Below, in pieces: positions 1-8,023 of a stretch of DNA of 64,000 nucleotides (positions are counted from its first letter, which is position 1; each line of letters starts with the position of its first letter). The DNA comes from Streptomyces albireticuli (lineage in GTDB: Bacteria > Actinomycetota > Actinomycetes > Streptomycetales > Streptomycetaceae): assembly GCF_021228125.1 (NCBI RefSeq), contig NZ_JAJQQS010000013.1, positions 62,001-126,000 of the forward strand, given 5' to 3'. Under the pieces are notes generated by a model that did no database searches, was not told the origin of the DNA, and saw nothing but the letters and a program-made list of their open reading frames with translations. Made by a program: the position numbers and the translations under genes.

Positions 1-1164
1 GATCGCGGCGGGTCGTCCCACGACCGGGGTGTAGTCCAGGTCGCAGCCGGGGTCGGGGTTCTCCAGGTTCGCGGTGGGCGGCACGTACTTCTCGCGCATG
101 GCGAGCAGCACGCCGACGCTCTCCAGCACCCCGCACGCTCCGCAGGAGTGCCCGATGACCGATTTGGGCGCCGTGATGGCCACGCGCCGGGCGTGGGGGC
201 CGAAGGCGAGCTTGATGGCCTCGGTTTCGGCCAGGTCGTTGAGCGGTGTCGAGGTTCCGTGCGCGCTCACGAGGTCGACGGCGGCGGTGTCGAGGCCGGC
301 GTCGGCGCAGGCCAGCTCGATCGTCCTGGCCGCCACGGAGCCGTCCGCCCGGGGGGCCAGGGGGTGGTGGGCGTCGCAGGTGGACGCGGCGCCGAGCACC
401 TCGCCGTACACGGTCGCGCCACGGCGCAGCGCCGACCGCTCGGACTCCAGCACGAGCACGGCGGCCCCTTCCGCCGGAACCATGCCGTCGCGGTCGCGGT
501 CGAACGGCCGCGACGCGCTCGCCGCCTCGGCCGCGGGGCGCTGGGAGAGCGCGTCCAGCAGGGAGAACGACGCCAGGCACGGCAGGTCCAGCCAGCTCTC
601 CACGCCGCCGACGAGGACCACGTCGGCGGTGCCGTCGCGCACCGCGCGCATTCCGGCTCCGATGGCGTCCGTCGAGGACGCGCAGGCGGTCGAGAGCGTG
701 AGCACCGGGCCGGTGACGCCCAGTTCCTGGGCGACGAGTCCGGCGGCCTGGTTGGGCAGCAGGCGGAGCAGACCGAGCCGGTTCATCCGCGACCACCCGT
801 CCCGGCGCAGTACGGTCACGAGCCGTGCGGTCTCGTCGAGTCCTCCGCCGCCGGTGCCGACGTACAGCGCTCCCGGGGGCGTACGCAGTCCCGCGTCCGC
901 CCGTGCCTTGGCCGCGGCGGCGAACAGGAGTTGCTGGAAGCGCGAGGTGCGGCGGACCTGCTGGGCGGACATGTGGTCCCGGGGGTCGAAGTCCTTGACC
1001 ACGCCGCCGACCCGGCACGGCAGGGGCTCCTCCAGTTCCAGGGGCGAGATCGCGGGCCGGCCCGCCGACAGGGCGGCCCACAGCTCGTCCGGTGTGCCGC
1101 CCGCGCACGACTCGACGCCGATGCCGGTCACCAGCACGCGGTTGCGCGCCGCCGTGAATATCAC
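1..1164 (-). CDS. Beta-ketoacyl-ACP synthase (KAS II/FabF-like), 3' end beyond window
   Basis: Condensing enzyme that would extend or join ACP-bound acyl chains. The translation shows the thiolase-fold triad: nucleophile Cys161 in STACASS, His302 in AHGTSTPLND, and Lys334/His339 in KSVIGHSCGAC. About 388 residues are visible and the frame is open at the left edge, so the C-terminus is missing. The start chosen is GTG at 1164, whose GTGA overlaps the stop of the upstream ACP gene (stop at 1161-1163), a 4-nt translational coupling. The intact triad argues for an active ketosynthase rather than a chain-length factor. With the ACP and methyltransferase it forms a leftward operon facing two condensation-domain genes, so secondary metabolism is more likely than housekeeping fatty-acid synthesis. 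Confidence 0.93.
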   Translation of the reverse strand, partial: MIFTAARNRVLVTGIGVESCAGGTPDELWAALSAGRPAISPLELEEPLPCRVGGVVKDFDPRDHMSAQQVRRTSRFQQLLFAAAAKARADAGLRTPPGALYVGTGGGGLDETARLVTVLRRDGWSRMNRLGLLRLLPNQAAGLVAQELGVTGPVLTLSTACASSTDAIGAGMRAVRDGTADVVLVGGVESWLDLPCLASFSLLDALSQRPAAEAASASRPFDRDRDGMVPAEGAAVLVLESERSALRRGATVYGEVLGAASTCDAHHPLAPRADGSVAARTIELACADAGLDTAAVDLVSAHGTSTPLNDLAETEAIKLAFGPHARRVAITAPKSVIGHSCGACGVLESVGVLLAMREKYVPPTANLENPDPGCDLDYTPVVGRPAAI

Positions 1165-1430
1165 CGTGTCCCCGACATGGCGTCGACCACGTCCCCGACC
1201 GTATGGAGGTCGGCGATCCTGATGCTGGTGTCCGCCAGCCGGACCCCGAATTCCTGCTCCAGCACGGCGATGAGTTCGAGTGCCTCCATGGAATCGAGTC
1301 CCAGTACCGGCTGGTCGGGGTCGGCCGCGTAGAAGATGGCGGCGTCGCGGGATATCGCCGCCGGGTATTCACCCAGGTCCGGCCGGATACCCATGATGGC
1401 CCGGGTGACCACGTTCATTGCCTCGGTCAT
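1161..1430 (-). CDS. Acyl carrier protein
   Basis: An 89-residue carrier protein, the usual ACP size. Ser47 lies in GLDSMEALEL, the phosphopantetheine attachment motif (DSL-type, here DSM), and the acidic helical flanks fit the family. Its TGA overlaps the GTG of the ketosynthase (GTGA), so the two are made as a coupled pair. The ATG at 1430 follows a GAGAGGAA-type ribosome site. It is probably the dedicated carrier for the ketosynthase and for the free-standing condensation enzymes across the divergent promoter. A phosphopantetheinyl transferase is not visible in the window. Confidence 0.92.
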   Translation of the reverse strand: MTEAMNVVTRAIMGIRPDLGEYPAAISRDAAIFYAADPDQPVLGLDSMEALELIAVLEQEFGVRLADTSIRIADLHTVGDVVDAMSGTR

Positions 1431-1454
1431 GGCGCATTCCTCTCGTGGGGTTTT

Positions 1455-2339
1455 CTATGGCCGGACGGCGGAGGACCGGACGGTGGAAGACCGGACGGCG
1501 GAAGACCGGACGGCGGAGAAGTAGACGCAGCGCCGGGTGATCGTGAAGGGGGCGCGCTCGTATTGGCTTTCCAGCGCCTCGGTGAGGAGTTCCGCGGCGA
1601 CGCGCCGGTCGATCCCGGGCAACGCGGCGGCGGCGAACATCGGTGTCGCGCACAGGGCGGCGAGGAAGCGCCGGCCGAGGGTGAACTCCCGTTCCGTGGT
1701 GACGACTCCCGTGAAGCCGCCCGCGTCGAGGGCGGTCCGGTAGTCCCCGGCGCTCCGGCGCAGCCCCGGCGGCCGGCCCGCGGCCGACCTGGCGAGCGGC
1801 AGCCCCCGCGTCCGGGCGACGCGGCGTGCGGTGCCGACCAGCTCGGCGTACAGCGGCAGGTCGGCCGTGGTCTCCGCGCCCGAGTAGAACGCCGAGTTGA
1901 AGACCAGGCGTCCGCCGCCGGTGAGGACCCGTCCGATCGCGTCGAGCGCCTCGCCGAGGTCGGGGACGAGGTGGATGCAGTTGGCCAGCACCACCGTGTC
2001 GAAGGAGTCCGGTGGGAACAGCCGGGAGACGGAGGCCGCGTCGCCCACGACGAAGCGGGCCCGGTCGCCCAGGCGGGCCCGCGCCGCGTCGAGCAGGGAC
2101 GGCTCGGGGTCGGCGCCGACCAGGGAGAGGGACGGGTCGCGCAGCAGCAGCTGCTCGCTGACGGCTCCGTCCCCGCACCCCAGATCGAGGACGGACGGTC
2201 CGGAGCCGGCCGGGACCAGGTCGAGCAGCGCGCGGTTCAATTCGGCGTATTCCGGGTCGCGGCGCAGCGCGGCATAGTCCGTGGAAGGTTCCGCGTCGGC
2301 TGCTGCCCGGGGTGTTTCGCTTTCTGTCCGTGCGTTCAT
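1455..2339 (-). CDS. Class I SAM-dependent methyltransferase
   Basis: A Rossmann-fold methyltransferase with motif I VLDLGCGDG near residues 50-58 and the following acidic loop (LVGADPEPSLLDAAR). The substrate is unknown; as first gene of the ketosynthase operon it is probably a tailoring enzyme. The start chosen is ATG 2339, preceded by GGAGGG 8 nt away; the frame stays open upstream to 2432 but without a ribosome site. The last 20 residues are a run of VRSSAV/VRSSTV units encoded by four 15-bp tandem repeats, probably a recent 3'-end expansion outside the fold. The stop lies 24 nt before the ACP start. Confidence 0.88.
   Translation of the reverse strand: MNARTESETPRAAADAEPSTDYAALRRDPEYAELNRALLDLVPAGSGPSVLDLGCGDGAVSEQLLLRDPSLSLVGADPEPSLLDAARARLGDRARFVVGDAASVSRLFPPDSFDTVVLANCIHLVPDLGEALDAIGRVLTGGGRLVFNSAFYSGAETTADLPLYAELVGTARRVARTRGLPLARSAAGRPPGLRRSAGDYRTALDAGGFTGVVTTEREFTLGRRFLAALCATPMFAAAALPGIDRRVAAELLTEALESQYERAPFTITRRCVYFSAVRSSAVRSSTVRSSAVRP
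1461..1520. repeat. Four 15-bp tandem repeats at the 3' end of the methyltransferase gene
   Basis: Four consecutive units based on CCGGACGGCGGAAGA (1461-1475, 1476-1490, 1491-1505, 1506-1520) with one to three differences each. Because 15 is a multiple of three, they add a reiterated RSSAV-like tail without disturbing the frame. Copy number could vary between strains. Confidence 0.85.
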
Positions 2340-2488
2340 CAATTGACCCTCCGTCGGCTGCGGTCGATGAATCGGAGCAGCGCGGAATGAATGACGGGCG
2401 CCGAAGCTACCAGCGCGGCAGGAGGGCAACAAGAGGCTTTCTTGAGGTGTCGGCGCGCGGAAGGACGTGACCAGCGAACACCCTTCCG

Positions 2489-2531
2489 CTTCATCTTCGT
2501 TTCATCGCGGTTTCATCACGGGCGGTTAGCT
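2489..2531 (+). promoter_or_regulatory. SARP/PhoP-type direct-repeat activator site and -10 of the condensation-enzyme operon
   Basis: Three heptamers, CTTCATC (2489-2495), TTTCATC (2500-2506) and TTTCATC (2511-2517), are spaced exactly 11 bp apart. Eight bp after the last one is a TTAGCT hexamer (2526-2531) usable as -10. No -35 hexamer is needed in this layout. Direct repeats of one helical turn placed 8 bp from the -10 are the known arrangement for SARP activators and for the related PhoP boxes of Streptomyces. The site lies between the methyltransferase and the first condensation gene and points rightward. Which protein binds is inference; the SARP encoded at 13.5-16.2 kb is one candidate. 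Confidence 0.65.
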
Positions 2532-2568
2532 TCGGCGGCCCGCACCGAGGCGTCATAAGGAGAGCATC

Positions 2569-2613
2569 GTGATGAGGGTCCGAGGCCGGCGCCGCACATT
2601 TCCTGATCGGTGA
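2569..2613 (+). CDS. Possible 13-14-residue leader peptide ahead of the condensation-enzyme gene
   Basis: An AAGGAG ribosome site (2557-2562) is correctly spaced from GTG 2569 and ATG 2572. It reads MRVRGRRRTFPDR before TGA at 2611-2613. The stop is only 4 nt upstream of the TTG start of the condensation enzyme, whose own ribosome site (GGTGAG) is weak and close. This suggests a leader ORF that couples translation onto the following gene. It is too short for homology support. The alternative is a frameshift in the 5' end of the next gene. Confidence 0.35.
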   Translation: MMRVRGRRRTFPDR

Positions 2614-2617
2614 GACA

Positions 2618-3976
2618 TTGGAATTCACAGAATTGGGCGACAGCGCCGTTCCCGACGGCCGGCTGGTGTTCTGGACACCCACCGCCTCGGCCCCGGCCTG
2701 GGCGGACGACCCGCGGGCACCCGCGCTCGTCCACGAGGACCATGTGCGTGCCGCGGCGTCGCGGGGGGCGCGGTGCGTGGATCCGGCGTGGATCGGGGTG
2801 TCGTTCGGGGTGGGCCGGGTCGGCCCGCGCCAGGTCGGCTCGGCGTTGTCGGCCTGGCTGCGCGGGCACGAGCACCTGCGCAGCAGGCTGGTGACGTACG
2901 GCGAGCGCTGTGCGCGCCGTACGCTCCCCGCGAGCGCTGTCACGCTGCGGCGCGAGGACGTGGGCGTGTTCGCCGACGGTCGCGCGGTCCGGCGGCAGAT
3001 CGAGGCGTTCTTCGACCGCGGTACGGGCCCGCTGGGCTGGCCGCAGGTGGTCTTCGCGACGGTCGAGGGGGTGGCCGGGGTGACGGTGTTCGCGGGTGCG
3101 GACCACGGTGTCGTGGACGCCTATACGCTCGCCATGATCCCCGGGGAGGTCCGCGACGTCCTGAGGGGCGAAGGAGCGGTGACGCGCGGGCCGACCTTCC
3201 TGGACGTCGGGGCCGAGGAGCGGGTCCTCACCGACCGGGCCCCGGCGGGACCCGAGCACGCGGACCACTGGCGGTCGCTGCTGCGCCGAGCCCACGGCCG
3301 GACGCCCGCCTTCCCCCTGCCGCTCGGCGCGTCCGAGGAGCCGCTGCCGCAGCGCAGCGCCTACCACCGGCTTCTCGACGGGCCGGCGGCCGCCCGGTTC
3401 GCGGCCGCGTCGGGCGCGGCCGGAGGCACCACGGCCTCGGGGCTGCTCGCCTGTCTCGCGCTCGCCGCCGCGAAGGTCGCGGGCGAGCGGCAGCTTTCCG
3501 TCATCAGTCTGGCCAACACCCGGCTCGACCACTGGCGAGCGGTGCCGGGCTGGCTCGTCGGGCTGCACCCGGTGCGGATCCCGACGGCTCCCGGGGCGGC
3601 CTTCGCCGACACCGTCGCCCTCGCCACCGCCGAGCTGCGCCGCCGCGGGCCGGGGCCGGGCAGTTCGCTGCCCCACATCAACCGGCTGCTGCGCAGGGAG
3701 ATCCGCCCCCGGTTCGTCGTGTCCTATCTCGACGTGCGCCGGGTGGCCGGCACCCCGCCGCGGCCCGACGACGTCATGCTGCGCAGCCGTGTACACGGCC
3801 GGCCCGCGGTGTACCTGTGGCTGACCAGAGGGGAACGCGGCGTGCACCTGTCGGCGCGCTTCCCCGACACGGCCGTGGCACGTACGAACGTCGAACGCTT
3901 TGTGACGGCCGCGGCGCGGGCCGCCGCCCGCGTCGCGGACGCCCACCGGGCCGGAGCCGTCCCCGCATCCGCCTGA
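2618..3976 (+). CDS. Free-standing condensation-domain acyltransferase 1
   Basis: A 452-residue protein of the NRPS condensation / PapA acyltransferase fold standing alone without A or T domains. The active-site region reads ADHGVVDAYT: His163 and Asp167 of HxxxD are present, but the usual Gly after Asp is Ala and the first His of HHxxxDG is Asp. It would join a carrier-bound acyl or aminoacyl group to an amine or alcohol acceptor, possibly using the ACP encoded at 1161-1430. The start is TTG 2618, the only one in frame after an upstream stop. It is probably transcribed with the next gene (46-nt gap). The atypical motif leaves open reduced or altered catalysis. Confidence 0.82.
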   Translation: MEFTELGDSAVPDGRLVFWTPTASAPAWADDPRAPALVHEDHVRAAASRGARCVDPAWIGVSFGVGRVGPRQVGSALSAWLRGHEHLRSRLVTYGERCARRTLPASAVTLRREDVGVFADGRAVRRQIEAFFDRGTGPLGWPQVVFATVEGVAGVTVFAGADHGVVDAYTLAMIPGEVRDVLRGEGAVTRGPTFLDVGAEERVLTDRAPAGPEHADHWRSLLRRAHGRTPAFPLPLGASEEPLPQRSAYHRLLDGPAAARFAAASGAAGGTTASGLLACLALAAAKVAGERQLSVISLANTRLDHWRAVPGWLVGLHPVRIPTAPGAAFADTVALATAELRRRGPGPGSSLPHINRLLRREIRPRFVVSYLDVRRVAGTPPRPDDVMLRSRVHGRPAVYLWLTRGERGVHLSARFPDTAVARTNVERFVTAAARAAARVADAHRAGAVPASA

Positions 3977-4022
3977 CCGACCGGCCGATCGGCTGATCGA
4001 CCGATGGGAGGAGACCCCCACC

Positions 4023-5378
4023 GTGCACATGACCCAGATCCTCGACTGGCGCCCCGAGCCCGGCGAAGTGGTCGAATTCGAGCTGACCACCGACCGGGTG
4101 CCCGAACCGCACGACGTACCCGCGTCGCATTTCCAGCGCGTGCACCTGCGGCTGGCGGCCGACCACCGCGCGAGCGGGCGACGGCAGTCGCCCTGGGCCG
4201 GTGTGAAGTTCGACCTGCCGGGCCGGGCCGATCTCGACGCGCTCACCGCCGCGTGGCAGGGGCTCGTACGCCGCCACGAGGCGTTCCACACCTGGTACGA
4301 GCCGGACGCCGACGGTCTGCCCGGCTTCCGTCTGCCACCCGGTTCCCTCACGGTGCGGCCGTCGCGCGTCGGCGACTTCACGGACCCGGCCGGCCTGCGC
4401 GCCTACCTGCACCGGAGGATCGACGAGCAGACCGCGGTGAGCTGGCCGGGGCTGACGGCCGGGGTGATCCGGCGGGACACGTCTTCCACGGTGTACTTCG
4501 CGGTCGACCATGCCTATACCGACGGGCACTCCCTGGCGCTGCTCTTCGACGAGATCCGCACCCGCTACCAGGCGGCCCTCGGCGGTGCCCCGGCCGGCCT
4601 GGCGCCGGCGCCCGGCTACCTGGACTGCAACCTCCGCGAGCGGGACCGCTCCGCGTCGCTGACGACGGCCGCGCCGGAGCTCGCCGTGTGGTCGGAGTTC
4701 CTGGCGGCGGGGGGCGGCGGCTTCCCCGACTTCCCGGTCGGGGTGGGCAACGACGCCGACGAACTGCTGCCCGGCACGCGCGTCCGGTATCCGGTGCTCA
4801 CGGGTGACCAGGCGCGCGCGTTCCGCGCCTATTGCGCCCGGCACGGCGGTGGTTTCGGCGCGGGCGCCTTCGCCGCACTGGCCCTCGCGCAGCGGGAGTT
4901 CACCGGCAACGACGTCTACCGCGTCCTCACCGTGGTGTCGACCAGGGCCTACCCCCAGCTGCTCCAGGTCCACGGCTGGCTCGTCAACTTCGTACCGCTC
5001 CTGTTCCGGCTGCCCGCCTCCCCCACCCTGCCCGACGCGATCGCCGCCGCCCAGCAGGGCTTCCAGCGCGCCCGTGCCGGATACGACGTACCGATGTACC
5101 GGGCGATCGAGCTCCTGGGCGGCGACGTCCCTTCCATCCCGCCCATGGTCTCCTACCTGGACGGCCGCTCCGCGCCCGGCTCACGCGACTACCTCGGCGC
5201 GGACGCGACCGTACTGGCGGGCCCCGACAACGCCCGGGGCGTATCCCTGTGGATCAACTGGTTTCCCGACCGGGCGGACCTGGTGGTCAATATGCCGGAC
5301 ACGGCGGAGGCGGCGGCGGGGGTGCCGAAGTATGTGGACCGGGTCAGAGAGATCATGCTTGCCCGGAGCGGGCGATGA
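4023..5378 (+). CDS. Free-standing condensation-domain acyltransferase 2
   Basis: A 451-residue condensation-fold protein, a diverged sister of the preceding gene. It has the better-preserved motif VDHAYTDGHS: His163, Asp167 and Gly168 at the same positions as in the partner. The GTG start at 4023 follows GGGAGGAGAC. The two proteins may act in sequence or as an active/scaffold pair. Their presence next to a ketosynthase, ACP and methyltransferase suggests a small lipid-amide or acyl-ester pathway. No adenylation domain is visible, so the acyl group may come from the ACP or from genes left of the window. Confidence 0.85.
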   Translation: MHMTQILDWRPEPGEVVEFELTTDRVPEPHDVPASHFQRVHLRLAADHRASGRRQSPWAGVKFDLPGRADLDALTAAWQGLVRRHEAFHTWYEPDADGLPGFRLPPGSLTVRPSRVGDFTDPAGLRAYLHRRIDEQTAVSWPGLTAGVIRRDTSSTVYFAVDHAYTDGHSLALLFDEIRTRYQAALGGAPAGLAPAPGYLDCNLRERDRSASLTTAAPELAVWSEFLAAGGGGFPDFPVGVGNDADELLPGTRVRYPVLTGDQARAFRAYCARHGGGFGAGAFAALALAQREFTGNDVYRVLTVVSTRAYPQLLQVHGWLVNFVPLLFRLPASPTLPDAIAAAQQGFQRARAGYDVPMYRAIELLGGDVPSIPPMVSYLDGRSAPGSRDYLGADATVLAGPDNARGVSLWINWFPDRADLVVNMPDTAEAAAGVPKYVDRVREIMLARSGR

Positions 5379-5427
5379 GGGCAGGAGGAATACCCACTCC
5401 TTGCCACTCTTAATGTATAGCGCACCA

Positions 5428-5448
5428 GGGGGCTTGCGGCAAGGCCCC
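5428..5448. promoter_or_regulatory. Rifamycin-associated element (RAE) upstream of helR
   Basis: An inverted repeat centred on 5438: GGGG/CTTGC on the left and GCAAG/CCCC on the right, with one unpaired position per arm. It matches the known RAE (core GGGGCTTGCGGCAAG) found upstream of actinomycete rifamycin-response genes such as helR, arr, rox and rph. A TATAGC hexamer at 5416-5421 lies just before it and may be the -10. It begins 80 bp before the helR start. Confidence 0.85.
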
Positions 5449-5507
5449 GGTCGTGGGTCAGAATCACCGGCCTAGGCCAGAACTTGCCGAAATTGGAGAA
5501 TCACTCA

Positions 5508-7730
5508 GTGCGTGAGTTGTTGTCGGTTCATGGGTCGTACGGTGACATCGAGTCGGCGGAGGGGAGCGCGCCGCGGGTGAGCGCGTTCGACCTGCCCGAG
5601 CACCTGTCCCCCAAGGCCGACCCGGCGCTGATCGATGCCGACGAGCGTCACTTCGCGGCCGTGTCGGAGACCCTTGAGGAAGCGATCGCCGAGCTGTCCG
5701 AGCGTCTCGAGGCCGCGCGCAAGGCGCCCGGCGGCATCGGCCGGGAGGCGATGGACCGGGACATGGAGATCCACCGCCTGACCGGCCGCCTGCGGACGCT
5801 GCGCCGTTTCGGTCTGGACCTGTGCCTGGGGCGCGTCGTCCCTGCGGACGGCTCCGAGCCCGCGTACATCGGGCGCCTCGGCCTCACTGACAGCACGGGA
5901 CGCCGGCTCCTGCTCGACTGGCGCTCCCCCGCGGCCGAGCCGTTCTTCGCGGCGACCCACGCCGACCCGATGGGCATGGCGAGCCGCCGCCGTTACCGCT
6001 GGACCCGCGGCCGGATCAGCGACTACTGGGACGAGGTGTTCACCGCCGACGGGCTCGAGGGGCACGCCGCGCTCGACGACCAGTCCGCGTTCATCGCCAG
6101 TCTGGGCGGCAACCGGTCGGAGCGGATGCGCGACGTCCTCTCGACCATCCAGGCCGACCAGGACGCCGTCATCCGCGCGGGATCCCGCGGCGCCCTCGTC
6201 GTCGACGGCGGTCCGGGTACGGGCAAGACCGTCGTCGCGCTGCACCGCGCCGCCCACCTCCTCTACTCCGACCCCGGTCTCGGGCACCGCCGCGGCGGCG
6301 TGCTGTTCGTCGGCCCGAGCCGGCCCTACCTGGCCTACGTCGCCGATGTCCTGCCCAGCCTCGGCGAGGAGGGGGTGCAGACCTGCGTCCTGCGCGACCT
6401 CGTCGCCGAGGGAGCCGGAGCGGGCGTCGAGAGCGACCCGGAGGTGGCACGTCTGAAGGCGTCCGCGGACATGGTGAAGGCGATCGAACCGGCCGTCGCC
6501 CTCTACGAGGAGCCGCCCACGGAGGGGATGACGGTCTCGAGCCACTGGTCCGACGTCTGGCTGAGCGCCGCCGACTGGGCCTCGGCGTTCGCGGCCGTGG
6601 AACCGGGCACCCCGCACAACGAGGCGCGCGACCAGATCCTCGAGGAGCTGCTCACGATCCTCATGGACAAGCACGCGGAGGAGTACGAGGACGACGAGAT
6701 CTCGCCCGAGCTGCTGCGCAGGTCGCTGCTCCGGAGCCGGGAGCTGATGGGGACCCTGAACCGCGCGTGGCCGATGCTGGAGCCGACCGACCTCGTCGGG
6801 GACCTGTGGTCGGTCCCCGCCTACCTGCGCAGGTGCGCTCCCCGGCTCGGTCCCGAGGACGTGCGCAAGCTCCAGCGCGCGGACGCCCACGCCTGGACGG
6901 TGTCCGACCTGCCGCTCCTGGACGCGGCACGGCAGCGGCTCGGCGACCCGGAGGCGTCCGTGCGCAAGCGCCGGCACGACGCCTCCGTCGCCGCGGAACG
7001 CGCGCGCAGGGCCGACGCCATCGACAGCCTGCTCCAGAACGTCGTGATCGACGAGAGCGAAGGCGCGGTGGGGATGCTGCACGGGCGGGACCTTCAGGAC
7101 ACCCTGATCGACGAGAGCGCGCTGCCGGGCGCCGAACCGGACCTGCTCGCCGGACCGTTCGCGCACATCATCGTGGACGAGGCCCAGGAACTGACGGACG
7201 CCGAATGGCAGATGCTGCTGCTCCGCTGCCCGTCGCGGAGCTTCACCGTCGTCGGTGACCGCGCCCAGACCAGGCGCGGGTTCACGGAGTCGTGGCGGGA
7301 ACGGCTCGAGCGGGTCGGGCTCGACCGGATCACCGTGAGCTCCCTGAGCATCAACTACCGCACGCCGGAAGAGGTCATGGCGGAGGCCGAGCTCGTCATC
7401 CGCGACGCGCTCCCGGACGCCAATGTGCCGACCTCCATCCGTAGCAGCGGCATCCCCGTCGTCCACGGATCCGTCGGGGATCTGGACTCGGTCCTCGCCA
7501 CGTGGCTCGCCGAGCACGCCGAGGGGATCGCCTGTGTCATCGGCGATCCCACGTTCCGGGAGACGTCCCGCGTCAGGTCGCTGACGCCGGAACTGTCGAA
7601 GGGGCTGGAGTTCGACCTGGTCGTGCTCGTCGACCCGGAGACGTTCGGCGAGGGCGTCGAAGGGGCCGTCGACCGCTATGTCGCGATGACCCGCGCCACC
7701 CAGCGACTCGTCATCCTCACGAGTTCCTGA
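5508..7730 (+). CDS. helR: HelR: RNA polymerase recycling helicase-like ATPase (HelD family)
   Basis: A superfamily-1-like ATPase that binds RNA polymerase, displaces rifamycins and recycles stalled enzyme; members confer rifamycin tolerance. Seen here: Walker A GGPGTGKT (residues 234-241), DEAQELTDAEW, the NYRTPEEV motif, and the C-terminal KGLEFDLVVL and VAMTRATQRL motifs, over about 740 residues. An N-terminal coiled segment (residues 30-90) would enter the polymerase secondary channel. The start chosen is GTG 5508, preceded by GGAG 9 nt away; a TTG at 5484 is possible. The RAE upstream indicates induction by rifamycins. It is separated from the condensation genes by 129 nt and probably has its own promoter. 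Confidence 0.93.
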   Translation: MRELLSVHGSYGDIESAEGSAPRVSAFDLPEHLSPKADPALIDADERHFAAVSETLEEAIAELSERLEAARKAPGGIGREAMDRDMEIHRLTGRLRTLRRFGLDLCLGRVVPADGSEPAYIGRLGLTDSTGRRLLLDWRSPAAEPFFAATHADPMGMASRRRYRWTRGRISDYWDEVFTADGLEGHAALDDQSAFIASLGGNRSERMRDVLSTIQADQDAVIRAGSRGALVVDGGPGTGKTVVALHRAAHLLYSDPGLGHRRGGVLFVGPSRPYLAYVADVLPSLGEEGVQTCVLRDLVAEGAGAGVESDPEVARLKASADMVKAIEPAVALYEEPPTEGMTVSSHWSDVWLSAADWASAFAAVEPGTPHNEARDQILEELLTILMDKHAEEYEDDEISPELLRRSLLRSRELMGTLNRAWPMLEPTDLVGDLWSVPAYLRRCAPRLGPEDVRKLQRADAHAWTVSDLPLLDAARQRLGDPEASVRKRRHDASVAAERARRADAIDSLLQNVVIDESEGAVGMLHGRDLQDTLIDESALPGAEPDLLAGPFAHIIVDEAQELTDAEWQMLLLRCPSRSFTVVGDRAQTRRGFTESWRERLERVGLDRITVSSLSINYRTPEEVMAEAELVIRDALPDANVPTSIRSSGIPVVHGSVGDLDSVLATWLAEHAEGIACVIGDPTFRETSRVRSLTPELSKGLEFDLVVLVDPETFGEGVEGAVDRYVAMTRATQRLVILTSS

Positions 7731-7774
7731 CACCGGTCATCCGCGTACCAGGACGCTGAAACCTTCCTGCCGGC

Positions 7775-7800
7775 TCCTGCCCGATCGCGATCGGGCAGGA
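7775..7800. terminator. 26-bp perfect palindrome after helR
   Basis: A perfect palindrome with arms TCCTGCCCGATCG / CGATCGGGCAGGA and no loop, 45 bp after the helR stop. It would form a strong hairpin in RNA from either strand, so a terminator is likely, although no T tract follows. Because it is fully symmetric DNA, an operator is also possible. The rest of 7731-8023 shows no gene. Confidence 0.6.
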
Positions 7801-8023
7801 CCCGCCCGGCTTCCGGCGACGGTCGCGCTCTCGTCGCCGACGGTCGGCATGGACATCGCGCAGCCTCCGTGCCGGGATCCCAGCCCTTGAACACGGTGGC
7901 GGCCGCCTCTTTGGATCATGTAGTGACCGGTTCACAGGGAGGGGCTTGGCGGCCGGAGTTAGAATTCTGGGTGTCCCGGCGGACGGCCGCGGTGGGTTCC
8001 ATCTCCGTGGGGAAGGACAACGG

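Noticed and set aside
5379..5507. helR as self-resistance gene of the neighbouring biosynthetic locus
   Set aside because: HelR is a widespread rifamycin-response gene with its own RAE; no ansamycin genes (AHBA synthase, large PKS) are visible in the window.
5505..7733. A long open frame antisense to helR (about 740 codons)
   Set aside because: Third-position GC bias opens the opposite strand in high-GC DNA. The composition is that of a shadow, and the sense strand encodes all HelR motifs.
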